Below, in pieces: positions 34,717 to 42,601 of a stretch of DNA of 64,000 bases. Position 1 is the first letter of the stretch, and every line of letters begins with the position of its first letter. Below the pieces are notes generated by a model. It searched no databases, was not told where the DNA came from, and worked only from the letters and a program-made list of their open reading frames with translations. The translations under genes and the position numbers were made by a program. This DNA comes from Vibrio sp. 99-70-13A1. Its GTDB lineage: Bacteria > Pseudomonadota > Gammaproteobacteria > Enterobacterales > Vibrionaceae. The stretch covers positions 1 through 64,000 of the forward strand of contig NZ_VTXD01000017.1 in the NCBI RefSeq assembly GCF_013114625.1. The letters run 5' to 3'.

Positions 34717-35607
34717 TCATAAACCTTTGGCTTGGACTCTCGCTTGCTTGATTGAGGTAATGACTTGAGGCAGTAAAGACATCATAATCATGCCGAACAT
34801 TAGGCTGTATTGCGTGATAGTAAATGACTCACCTAATAGAACCATTCCCGCTGTAATGCCAGCAATCGGATTCGCAATTCCCCCAAATGTAAAATCAACC
34901 ACCGACATTCTTTGCAGCAACCACACATACATGCCGTAGCCCAGCGCAGTGTTCAGGCAAATTACCCATAGCAAGCCTAACAAATTCCGGCTGTCGAAAC
35001 TCGCGAGTGAATTGACATAAGGTTGAGGGTCTATAAATGCATGAATCATAGTGACGACTGAAAGGATGACTCCACCCATGATGAGTTGCCATGTTAATAC
35101 CGTCCACCAATGCATACGGTCACCAAGCGATTTGGTAATACTGCTGCCGATAATAATGCACAAAATAGCCGCAAGCATTGCTCCCAGACCAATAGGGTTA
35201 AGGCTGATTTGACTTGGGTTGAACAACATCCATGCTAGGGCGATAAGACCAGTTCCTGCGATAGCTTGTTTTAAATTCGGTCGTTGCTTCTTTACAATCC
35301 AATGAAATAACATGGCAAATACCGGAACTGAAATCATCCCGACGCCGGATATTGCAGAAGGTAAGGTCAGAGCCATAACGAAAATTAGCCCGAAGAAGGT
35401 CGCAATGTTGATTAAACCTAAGCTGAATATGATCGGCCATTGCTCTCTTTTAGGCAAACTAGGTTTGATCATGAGAAGTAATAAACCTGCGGGTAAAGCA
35501 CGTAGAGCGCCTAAAAGTAGCGGTGACCAGCCTTCAAGTGTGTATTGAGTTACAGCATATGTTGTACCCCAAAAAAATGCGGGGATCATGGCAAGTAATA
35601 TATTCAT
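34717..35607 (-). CDS. EamA/DMT-family membrane transporter
   Basis: Drug/metabolite transporter superfamily permease of 296 residues with about ten hydrophobic helices and two EamA repeats: the first opens IPAFFWGTTYAVTQYTLEGWSP, the second near residue 150 with AMLAAILCIIIGSSITKS. LGLIN and GMYVWLLQR segments are typical of the family. It probably exports small metabolites or drugs. It is divergent from a MarR gene across a region with two copies of a TATCTT-N6-AAGATA palindrome, which suggests substrate-induced derepression. The substrate is unknown. Confidence 0.88.
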   Translation of the reverse strand: MNILLAMIPAFFWGTTYAVTQYTLEGWSPLLLGALRALPAGLLLLMIKPSLPKREQWPIIFSLGLINIATFFGLIFVMALTLPSAISGVGMISVPVFAMLFHWIVKKQRPNLKQAIAGTGLIALAWMLFNPSQISLNPIGLGAMLAAILCIIIGSSITKSLGDRMHWWTVLTWQLIMGGVILSVVTMIHAFIDPQPYVNSLASFDSRNLLGLLWVICLNTALGYGMYVWLLQRMSVVDFTFGGIANPIAGITAGMVLLGESFTITQYSLMFGMIMMSLLPQVITSIKQARVQAKGL

Positions 35608-35613
35608 TTTAAC

Positions 35614-35631
35614 TATCTTAACGTAAAGATA
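35614..35631. promoter_or_regulatory. MarR operator copy 1
   Basis: TATCTTAACGTAAAGATA is a palindrome of the form TATCTT-N6-AAGATA, seven bases upstream of the transporter start. It sits inside a wider AACTATC/GATAGTT repeat. Confidence 0.7.
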
Positions 35632-35670
35632 AATCGATAGTTGAACTCTATACCTCTAATATGTGATTGT

Positions 35671-35696
35671 AAAGTATCTTCATGTTAAGATACTTT
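35671..35696. promoter_or_regulatory. MarR operator copy 2
   Basis: AAAGTATCTT (35671-35680) pairs exactly with AAGATACTTT (35687-35696) around CATGTT. The inner TATCTT-N6-AAGATA is identical in form to copy 1, about 60 bases away, and lies upstream of the MarR start. Confidence 0.75.
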
Positions 35697-35743
35697 GGTA
35701 TTTTATTTTAGTCTTTTATCTTATTAGTAGGGTGCTGTTTTAT

Positions 35744-36226
35744 ATGGACGCAATTGATCGAGTGATAGAACAATGGGCAAAAGAAAAACCAGATCTTGAA
35801 ACTGAACCCATGGCGATGATGGGACGAGTAATGCGTATTGCTAAATATATGGAAACAGCAGTTGCTGAACTTCATAAAAGTTACGATTTGAAGTTAGGCG
35901 AATTTGATGTGTTGGCGACACTCCGACGTTCTGGAGAACCGTTTTTGTTGACTCCATCAGAACTAATCGGCTCATTAATGCTGACATCCGGCGCTATGAC
36001 AAATCGTCTGGATAAACTTGAAGGTAAAGGTTTAATCGCAAGAGCACACAGTAAAGAAGATAGAAGAAGTGTCACGGTTGAATTGACTGAGAAAGGTCTA
36101 GCTTTGATCGATGAAATGATTCTTGAGCATGTCGAAACGCAAAAGCGATTAGTTCAACCTCTCACCGACAATCAGAAACAAAGCGCGAATGCACTCCTAA
36201 AAGTATGGTTGAAAGAATACGAGTAG
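35744..36226 (+). CDS. MarR family transcriptional regulator
   Basis: Winged-helix repressor of about 160 residues. The start at 35744 (MDAIDRVIEQWAKEKPDLETEP) has AGGG upstream; an upstream extension in frame would encode a hydrophobic 27-residue stretch unlike MarR proteins. The DNA-binding region reads GEFDVLATLRRSG, LTPSELIGSLMLTSGAMTNRLDKLEGKGLIAR, and the wing EDRRSVTVELTEKG. The gene is divergent from an EamA transporter, with two matched palindromes between them, the usual layout for a MarR protein repressing an exporter and itself. The inducing ligand is not known. Confidence 0.9.
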   Translation: MDAIDRVIEQWAKEKPDLETEPMAMMGRVMRIAKYMETAVAELHKSYDLKLGEFDVLATLRRSGEPFLLTPSELIGSLMLTSGAMTNRLDKLEGKGLIARAHSKEDRRSVTVELTEKGLALIDEMILEHVETQKRLVQPLTDNQKQSANALLKVWLKEYE

Positions 36227-36277
36227 TTCATATGATTTCAAAGCACTTGATGCACATTCTATAGCTTGATGCATTCT

Positions 36278-38254
36278 CTATAGCTTAGTGTCTCCGTTAT
36301 AGAAGGATTGTTTGTTTTTGTACATCATCTCATCTGCTTGCTTGAATAAATCACTGGTATTAAGTTGTATGTCATGAGCTGATTTATCATTATTCGCCCA
36401 ACCAATTGAGAAATTGGCAGAGTGCTGCTTTCCTTTACCGTCAGTTAGAGTCAACCCTTCTTGCGATTGGCTTAACCGTGCATCTAAGTTACTGCACTCT
36501 GCGAAAGTGTGGTGATTCGTTAAAATTGCAAGCTCATCCCCACCAATTCTATATAAAGTGTCTTCAGGTGCGAGTTGCTGCTGAATCGTATTGCAGCATA
36601 ATTGAATTAAGGCATCACCAAGGTCATGACCATAGTTGTCATTAATTATCTTTAAACCATTAATATCTATAATAAATAAACCGATATTGCTTAAATCGAT
36701 GGTATTAAAATCTTCATTAAAAGCTTTGCGATTTTTGCAAGGCAAAAGCCCGTCTTTTCTTGCAATTGTCAGTAACTCTAACCAAGCAGATAACTGTTTT
36801 AAAAATAACCTAAACACTAAATTCTGTTCTTTTAATTCTAACGTTTCTTCATAGATTAAAGACGCTAACCACTCTCCTTTACTCGAATGTAATGAAAGAC
36901 CGTGTTCGATTTCTGAAGATAAGACTAAATCGAATGGTGTATTAGGAAAAAGAACTGTGAGTTGTTCTTTTATCTTCACTGGTGCAAGCCTATATGGAAT
37001 GTCGCTATATTGTGAAGCAAATTCAATGACTGCCGCCAGGTTGTTTTTATGTTGTTCTTCTCTAAATAAAGCTTCCGATATCTGAGCCGTTTGTGTTTGA
37101 ACTTGATCCTCTAGCTCCTGATTAAACATAGATAATTTATGGTTAGACTCTTCAATCATTTTTTTTGAATACGCTAATTGTGCATTTTGATTTTTGAGTT
37201 CTGATAATTGTCTACGAATGGTTGTACTCATTTTTCGTAAAATCATCGTGATATTCATGAACTCAGTAAATTGGAATTTTTGTCCACTTGGATCTTCGTT
37301 TTTAGCGTAGCTCACAATGGTTTTTTCCATCAGTGTGAATTGTTTTTTAATCCATCGATTAAAGAATAAAGCAATAGTAAAACTGACTATGAGAGTAAAT
37401 CCGAAGATAATTGAAAGGGTTTTTCGTGATTCATTCATCGCTTTCAAGCGGTATGTATTTGAAAATCTATATTCAAGATTCAGTGTCAAAGGTTTGAAAA
37501 GAGATGTGGAAGAGTAATGAAACGGTTTATTGAACGCTTCATTGTCTTTATCAGATTCAATAGGGTGAACAATACCAAATCGGTCTGAAGAAGAGATGGA
37601 AAAGTATTCTTCTTCATATAGGAAATGAGAGAAAGAATGCTCAATATCAGCAAAATCAATTAACAGAATAATATAACCAAGTGCTTGGTAATTTTTATTA
37701 CGGTCTAATGTATAGGCCAGCATTGGGGAAGCAATAGCGACACCTGACCCCGATCCTTTATTCTTTTGGTGTTGGGCGATTTTGGGTTCAAAAAAAGTCG
37801 AATGAAACATTTGCCCCTTTTTATAGACATCCGTTTGTTGCTTCAATTCAGAATATAATTGGCTTTGCTCAAATTGGTAATCACTGCCATTGAAGTTGTA
37901 CAAAGGTTCCCAGTCGGCATTTACAATATACACACTATTAATGAGATTAGAGAAGTTTCTAAAGCGATCAAGGTTTTGGTTGATAACCGATGAATACAAA
38001 ATATTATCAACAGCTTGGATGTTAAAGCGGTCGTGTGAAAGCCAACTTAAGCTGTGTTCAATGCGTGCAAATTCTTCCTTTAGCTGACTATCTATGCTGC
38101 CAGCGATATTGGAAATCTGTTTTTCCTTTTCCTGCATATCGGTTTGTACGATACGTTTTGTAATACTGTTACTGGCAAAGATGAGCGGTGCTACTGAACC
38201 TATAATAAGAAAGTAGGCAAGGACTTTTCTAAGGCTTAACTTGGGAAATCTCAT
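36278..38254 (-). CDS. Membrane diguanylate cyclase (GGDEF) with periplasmic sensor
   Basis: Protein of 658 residues that should make cyclic-di-GMP from two GTP. A transmembrane helix near residues 10-30 leads to a periplasmic sensor domain (about 35-275) and a second helix near 280-297. A cytoplasmic coiled coil lies around 345-395, then a linker domain, and the GGDEF domain from about 490. The active site is GGDEL (571-575), a functional variant. The Arg-x-x-Asp inhibitory site is missing: the position reads APED. Its start overlaps the solute-binding protein stop by four bases (ATGA), so the two are translated together. Likely the periplasmic protein controls the cyclase, as NspS does MbaA in V. 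cholerae; that parallel is inference. Confidence 0.88.
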   Translation of the reverse strand: MRFPKLSLRKVLAYFLIIGSVAPLIFASNSITKRIVQTDMQEKEKQISNIAGSIDSQLKEEFARIEHSLSWLSHDRFNIQAVDNILYSSVINQNLDRFRNFSNLINSVYIVNADWEPLYNFNGSDYQFEQSQLYSELKQQTDVYKKGQMFHSTFFEPKIAQHQKNKGSGSGVAIASPMLAYTLDRNKNYQALGYIILLIDFADIEHSFSHFLYEEEYFSISSSDRFGIVHPIESDKDNEAFNKPFHYSSTSLFKPLTLNLEYRFSNTYRLKAMNESRKTLSIIFGFTLIVSFTIALFFNRWIKKQFTLMEKTIVSYAKNEDPSGQKFQFTEFMNITMILRKMSTTIRRQLSELKNQNAQLAYSKKMIEESNHKLSMFNQELEDQVQTQTAQISEALFREEQHKNNLAAVIEFASQYSDIPYRLAPVKIKEQLTVLFPNTPFDLVLSSEIEHGLSLHSSKGEWLASLIYEETLELKEQNLVFRLFLKQLSAWLELLTIARKDGLLPCKNRKAFNEDFNTIDLSNIGLFIIDINGLKIINDNYGHDLGDALIQLCCNTIQQQLAPEDTLYRIGGDELAILTNHHTFAECSNLDARLSQSQEGLTLTDGKGKQHSANFSIGWANNDKSAHDIQLNTSDLFKQADEMMYKNKQSFYNGDTKL

Positions 38255-39447
38255 CGCGAGGACTCAATTTTTGATTCAAATTGATGGACAAGAGTATCCA
38301 TGTAAAGAGTGACCTCTTTAGCAGGCATACCATCAAAATAACGATAAAACCCACGAGACAGGACTTCCCAAACAAATGAAAGGCGAAGAGTGGTTGGCAT
38401 AGGTTGCGCTACGAGGTATTCATTGTAAATAGCAAATGCGAGTTCATCACTGGCAGTAAAAACCTCTTGGTTTACTTGTTTGAATGAAGAAATGTATTGG
38501 TATTTTTGACTTAAACGTTTTAGAAAAGCCTCATCTTGCATTGACTGAATAAAGCGTTTAACTAATTCTCGTTTCTGTGGGTTTTGGAAAGCCCCTTTAG
38601 TTACCGCTATGACTTTACTGCCGGAAAGCGACTGCATGGCATTACCTTCATAAGTCGGTAAGTTTGTAATGCCTAACTGAGCGCCGAATGTATCGTTCAA
38701 TGATTCAAATGCCCAGTCACCATCGATTAAATATGGGACTTCGCTATTCAAAAATTTGTTTCGTGCACAGTCAGAATTGCATTCGAGTTCAATATTGAGC
38801 TTGCTTAATAATTGGCGATAAAACTTCAAAGATTGCAGCATTGACTGACTGGTGAAATCTAATTCGCCAAGTGGCTCTTTTTGGAAGAATAGCTCCATAA
38901 AAGCGACAAAAAAATACATGTCTCTTGCAGGAAAGCTGAGTTGTTGTTCGTTGGGCTTAGTGACTGCATTTAAGAAAAAATCTTCCCATGAGGTAAGGGG
39001 TGGATTGACCAGTTTTTTGTTGTAAAAAAGCATCAAATGATTACCTAAGAATAACGGCAAGCCCATATATTGCTGATTTACTTGAACACCTTTAATGGCA
39101 GTTGATTCGAGTTTATTGTGATCAATCCATTCTGAAGGAAGTGGGTTTAGGTCAATGTACTCATGGAGCCCTAAATAGTCAGAAGGAAGGAAAATAAGGT
39201 CGGGCATATAATTTCGGTTTTGTTTTGCTAACAACAATTCAGCTTTTATATTGCCATTCGCAAACTCACGAGTTGTGATTCTATACCCTGTTGTTTCCTC
39301 GAATTGCTTAGCGATCTGATGATTCACTTCACCGTTGAATGCGCTCCACAGCTCTAAAGTCTGAGCGTGTAAATGAGCTGTAAAAACGAATGTAGCGATA
39401 AGCAGGAGTTGCTTCAAAATCAGTCTCGGGTTCGGTTTAATATGCAA
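38251..39447 (-). CDS. Family 1 extracellular solute-binding protein, probable sensor partner
   Basis: Periplasmic binding protein of 398 residues similar to the maltose-binding/family 1 group. The signal peptide LLLIATFVFTAHLHAQ is followed by LELWSAFNGEVNHQIAKQFEE, the classic opening. Further hallmarks are MPDLIFLPSDYLG, YMGLPLFLGNHLMLFYNKKLV and GDWAFESLN. No ATG is available near the N-terminus; the frame starts with TTG at 39447 and no clear ribosome site is visible. No sugar permease or ATPase genes adjoin it; a GGDEF protein gene overlaps it instead. It is therefore more likely a ligand sensor than a transport subunit. Confidence 0.85.
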   Translation of the reverse strand: MHIKPNPRLILKQLLLIATFVFTAHLHAQTLELWSAFNGEVNHQIAKQFEETTGYRITTREFANGNIKAELLLAKQNRNYMPDLIFLPSDYLGLHEYIDLNPLPSEWIDHNKLESTAIKGVQVNQQYMGLPLFLGNHLMLFYNKKLVNPPLTSWEDFFLNAVTKPNEQQLSFPARDMYFFVAFMELFFQKEPLGELDFTSQSMLQSLKFYRQLLSKLNIELECNSDCARNKFLNSEVPYLIDGDWAFESLNDTFGAQLGITNLPTYEGNAMQSLSGSKVIAVTKGAFQNPQKRELVKRFIQSMQDEAFLKRLSQKYQYISSFKQVNQEVFTASDELAFAIYNEYLVAQPMPTTLRLSFVWEVLSRGFYRYFDGMPAKEVTLYMDTLVHQFESKIESSR

Positions 39448-39654
39448 TTGGCTATTTTAAAAGCACTCATCCAAACATACAACACGATAGGTTGTAATGT
39501 GTCGTGTTTTCCATATTAAAGTGTTGACTTCGTGCTTAAGCTCACGAAATTCAAATATGTGACAGGGTCTCTTTTCTGAATGCTAATTGCACTTCATATA
39601 CTTACTGTACTTAAAGCATTGAGTTGGATCTGATGATTACTATCTGAGCTAGAA

Positions 39655-40530
39655 CTAGAGCGAAAGGGCGAATATTAACAGTATAGGTAAAGTAACAATA
39701 CTCAGAAAGTTACCAAATAATACCATTGAGGCGACATTATTCGGCTCTACTTGAAAGCGCTCTGCAAACAAGTAATTCATGACAGCTGGTGGCAACATGC
39801 TAAAAAGCACCATCATCTGTAAGTGAAGAGGAGGGAGTGGAATAAAGTAATAAATAATAGCAAACGACACAGCTCCAGTAACGATAGATTGCAAAGTGCT
39901 GATTAGCCCAACCTTGAATCCACTTAGCTTTAGGTTGACCATTTGAGAACCAAGAGAAAGTAGCATAATTGGTACTGCTGCTTGTCCAAGTAACGACGTT
40001 GCTTCATAAATCGGATTCCAGACTGAAATACCGGACAAATTTAAGAACATTGCTATTGCGGCAGCTATGAATATCGGCATGGAAATGATTTGCTTGATAG
40101 GGTTCCCTTTACTGAGAAGAGCTAACCCAAGACTAATGTGCACGCAGGCTGACACCACGAACAATAAAACGGCTGGTGCGAGTGCTGACTCTCCAAAAGT
40201 GTAAGTAAACAGTGGAATGGCTAAGTTGCCACTATTACGAAACATGTGGGGCGGAGCCCAAGCTTTGAAGTTTAAATGCCATATTTTGCAAATGGGCACC
40301 ATCAACAAGCCTGGGACTAGAAGGGCTACCAGAGAAGCAGAAATTAAAGGAAGTTGTTCAGTATCAAGAGGCATCATCGTCAACGAAGCAAATACCAACG
40401 CAGGTATGCACACATCCATATTGATGCGGTTGATTGGTGCAAAATCAGGTTTAATCCATAACCCAATAGCAAATCCAACCCCTGCTAATGCAAAGACTGG
40501 GAATAGAATACTGACAACTTGTTCGAACAT
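39655..40530 (-). CDS. AEC (auxin efflux carrier) family permease
   Basis: Membrane permease of 291 residues with about ten hydrophobic helices in two five-helix halves. It begins VVSILFPVFALAGVGFAIGLW, and the FRNSGNLAIPLFTYTFGESALAPAVLLFVV and GQAAVPIMLLSLGSQMVNLKLS segments are typical of the AEC family, whose bacterial members move malate, malonate or similar acids. AAGGA lies six bases before the ATG. It is alone, with no regulator next to it. The substrate is unknown. Confidence 0.87.
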   Translation of the reverse strand: MFEQVVSILFPVFALAGVGFAIGLWIKPDFAPINRINMDVCIPALVFASLTMMPLDTEQLPLISASLVALLVPGLLMVPICKIWHLNFKAWAPPHMFRNSGNLAIPLFTYTFGESALAPAVLLFVVSACVHISLGLALLSKGNPIKQIISMPIFIAAAIAMFLNLSGISVWNPIYEATSLLGQAAVPIMLLSLGSQMVNLKLSGFKVGLISTLQSIVTGAVSFAIIYYFIPLPPLHLQMMVLFSMLPPAVMNYLFAERFQVEPNNVASMVLFGNFLSIVTLPILLIFALSL

Positions 40531-40672
40531 AGAATTCCTTTCTAAAGTTCAGAGCGATGCACTGTTTAAGCGTTAATAGTGCACCTGTCACTAGAGCTAA
40601 ATTAATCAAGCAAATGTTTTAATGAGGCTAATGTTTAATGAGACTAGCGGCTAATGAGGTCCATCAAGCTGG

Positions 40673-41668
40673 CTAAAGAGAATCATCAAACGACAGGGTT
40701 TGTTGCCACTCACTCAGCGCTTTTATATGAGATGGACCTATGCCACAACACCCGCCAATAATAGTTGCACCGAGCTGATACCAACGTTTGGCATAAACTA
40801 AATGTTCTTCGGGAGTCATTTCTCTCATGGCTTGTAAAGTACCATTGGCTTTGTGTTCTGCTTTAATCGGCATAAAGTTGTTCGCATAAACGCCAATATC
40901 AATATCAATATCACTATTTGAATGAGAAATGACGTCTTTTGCCGTGATGATTGCCTTCTCCATAACTTCAGGAACGGAGCAATTAAACATTATCCCTTTA
41001 GCACCAGAAGCACAGACCATCTCTGTGGCTGTTTTTACACATTGACCGGATCTTAATGCGGCATGCCCATGCGCTTCGTCACTTAAACTAAAAGCGTAAT
41101 AAGCATCTAGTTCAGATTGCTGAAGAACGGACTTAATGGTTTTGAACTCTTCTAAACTAGAAATCGTTTCGACAATCCATATATCAACATAACGCTCTTG
41201 TGCATTAACTAAAGTTTGTATGATCGTTTTTGCTTCTTCAGCTTTAAATAAATCAGGTCGGTAGCTACCGAACGGAGGAGGGATTGCACCGGCAACAAGT
41301 ACCTTTGAGTGACAAGCTCTGTTTTTCTCAGAGTTATTGCTTCCATCCAGCTTGTTATTATCGGTAATTACCTCAAGGTCGGGATTTGCAGAAGTCGCCG
41401 CGACATCATGTGCAATTCTGGCAGCATCTCGCGCAAGCTGTGCGCCTTGAGTTTGGTATAGGTCATCACCCAAGTGAAAAGGAACGCATGCATAACTGTT
41501 GGTAATAATAATTTCTGCACCAGCATCAATAAAATTTTGATGGGCTTGTCTTACATGTTCAGGTGATTCAATGAGTGCTTGCGCACTCCATAACGGTTGT
41601 GAAAAGGGGGCTCCAATATCTTGGAGTTCACGACCCATTCCGCCGTCTAAAATAGTGAGTTTTTTCAT
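40673..41668 (-). CDS. Homocysteine S-methyltransferase family protein
   Basis: Zinc-dependent methyltransferase of about 331 residues that transfers a methyl group to homocysteine from donors such as S-methylmethionine or betaine. It starts MKKLTILDGGMGRELQ; the frame is open further to 41752, but that extension has no family features. The zinc cysteines are visible as FNCSVPE in the middle and GGCCGIGP near the C-terminus. Other family elements are ITNSYACVP and WIVETISS. It is monocistronic. In vibrios such proteins occur next to methionine cycle genes; here there is none, so the methyl donor is unknown. Confidence 0.87.
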   Translation of the reverse strand: MKKLTILDGGMGRELQDIGAPFSQPLWSAQALIESPEHVRQAHQNFIDAGAEIIITNSYACVPFHLGDDLYQTQGAQLARDAARIAHDVAATSANPDLEVITDNNKLDGSNNSEKNRACHSKVLVAGAIPPPFGSYRPDLFKAEEAKTIIQTLVNAQERYVDIWIVETISSLEEFKTIKSVLQQSELDAYYAFSLSDEAHGHAALRSGQCVKTATEMVCASGAKGIMFNCSVPEVMEKAIITAKDVISHSNSDIDIDIGVYANNFMPIKAEHKANGTLQAMREMTPEEHLVYAKRWYQLGATIIGGCCGIGPSHIKALSEWQQTLSFDDSL

Positions 41669-41897
41669 AGTGTAATACAGATAACCAGTTCTTAATTGCA
41701 ACAATACCAGACGGTTTGCTTTAAAACCAAGAGCTGTTGTGAATTTAGTCACTCTTAAGTCATCATTGACATTTTTAAAAGGCTAATATTCAGATAAGTG
41801 CTTCGGGAACAGAGCTAATGATTATTGAGAGGATGTTGATCAATGAATATAAAAGTAGGCTGGTTTAACCTTACTGCTTAACCCCCAAATTCTTAAG

Positions 41898-42176
41898 ATG
41901 ATGTCACAAAACGAAATTCAGAAAACCATTGCGAGTTTTACTTCGATTGAGCAAGCTCTGAAATATTTTGATATTGGATTTGATAGCAAATTTATTAATG
42001 AATATCGACTTGAGCTGACTAAACGTTTTAACGGCTATTTGATTCTAACAAAACCGGATGATTGGTTTTCGGCTCGTCGAGCATTAAAAAATGCATACTG
42101 CAAGATACAAAGAAGCCGATTAGATAAGCAATCGCGTTCAGCATGCCGAGGTTGTACTTCATGCCAACGTCGCTAG
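41898..42176 (+). CDS. NifW-like small protein outside a nif cluster
   Basis: Soluble protein of 92 residues that I match by eye to the nitrogenase-stabilising/protective NifW family: SIEQALKYFDIGFDSKFINEYRLELTKRFNGYLI follows the family spacing of an acidic residue, a Phe, a Tyr/Phe-Asp pair, N-x-x-R-L, RF and YL, and ALKNAYCKIQRSRL matches the C-terminal ALxxAYxxxxxS block. The end carries a CRGCTSC motif not part of the classical family and able to bind metal. Two ATG codons open the frame and the ribosome site is weak. No nitrogen-fixation gene is nearby. The match is moderate; function outside nitrogen fixation is unknown. Confidence 0.6.
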   Translation: MMSQNEIQKTIASFTSIEQALKYFDIGFDSKFINEYRLELTKRFNGYLILTKPDDWFSARRALKNAYCKIQRSRLDKQSRSACRGCTSCQRR

Positions 42177-42601
42177 CTGCATCTTGATAGCCATTTCTTC
42201 TAAGCACTTTAAAATTCATTTAGTAATTATAAATTAATAACCCTCAAGCCGACCAAGTAACCATTCCTGCTAACATAAATCTAAATACTCCTGTTGGTGC
42301 ATATTAGGTATGACTAAGTGTAAATAATGGTTTTTCCTTCTAATTCACTCCCCATAATTACGCTTTTATTTCAGTATTATTTAGCGTAATAAAATAAATG
42401 AATAATTAGTTGTTGATGCAAAATAAGTCCTCTCTTATTACATAAGGACGACAAATTCTTGCGAGTAAATTTATAAATATAAGATCTTTTAGGTGTGTTA
42501 ATTAGCTATTAGCCTAAGGTTGTTTTGCAAAGGAATTTAAGTGACTTGAAATTACTCACTTTCATTTCTCTATTGAAACAATAACTTAAGGAATTGCAAT
42601 T
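42177..42601. other. Long promoter region of the chitinase gene
   Basis: No gene is supported. This AT-rich stretch presumably holds the chitinase promoter. An inverted repeat AAGTGA (42539-42544) / TCACTT (42556-42561) lies about 40 bases before the start and could bind a regulator; the spacing is wrong for CRP. Confidence 0.5.
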
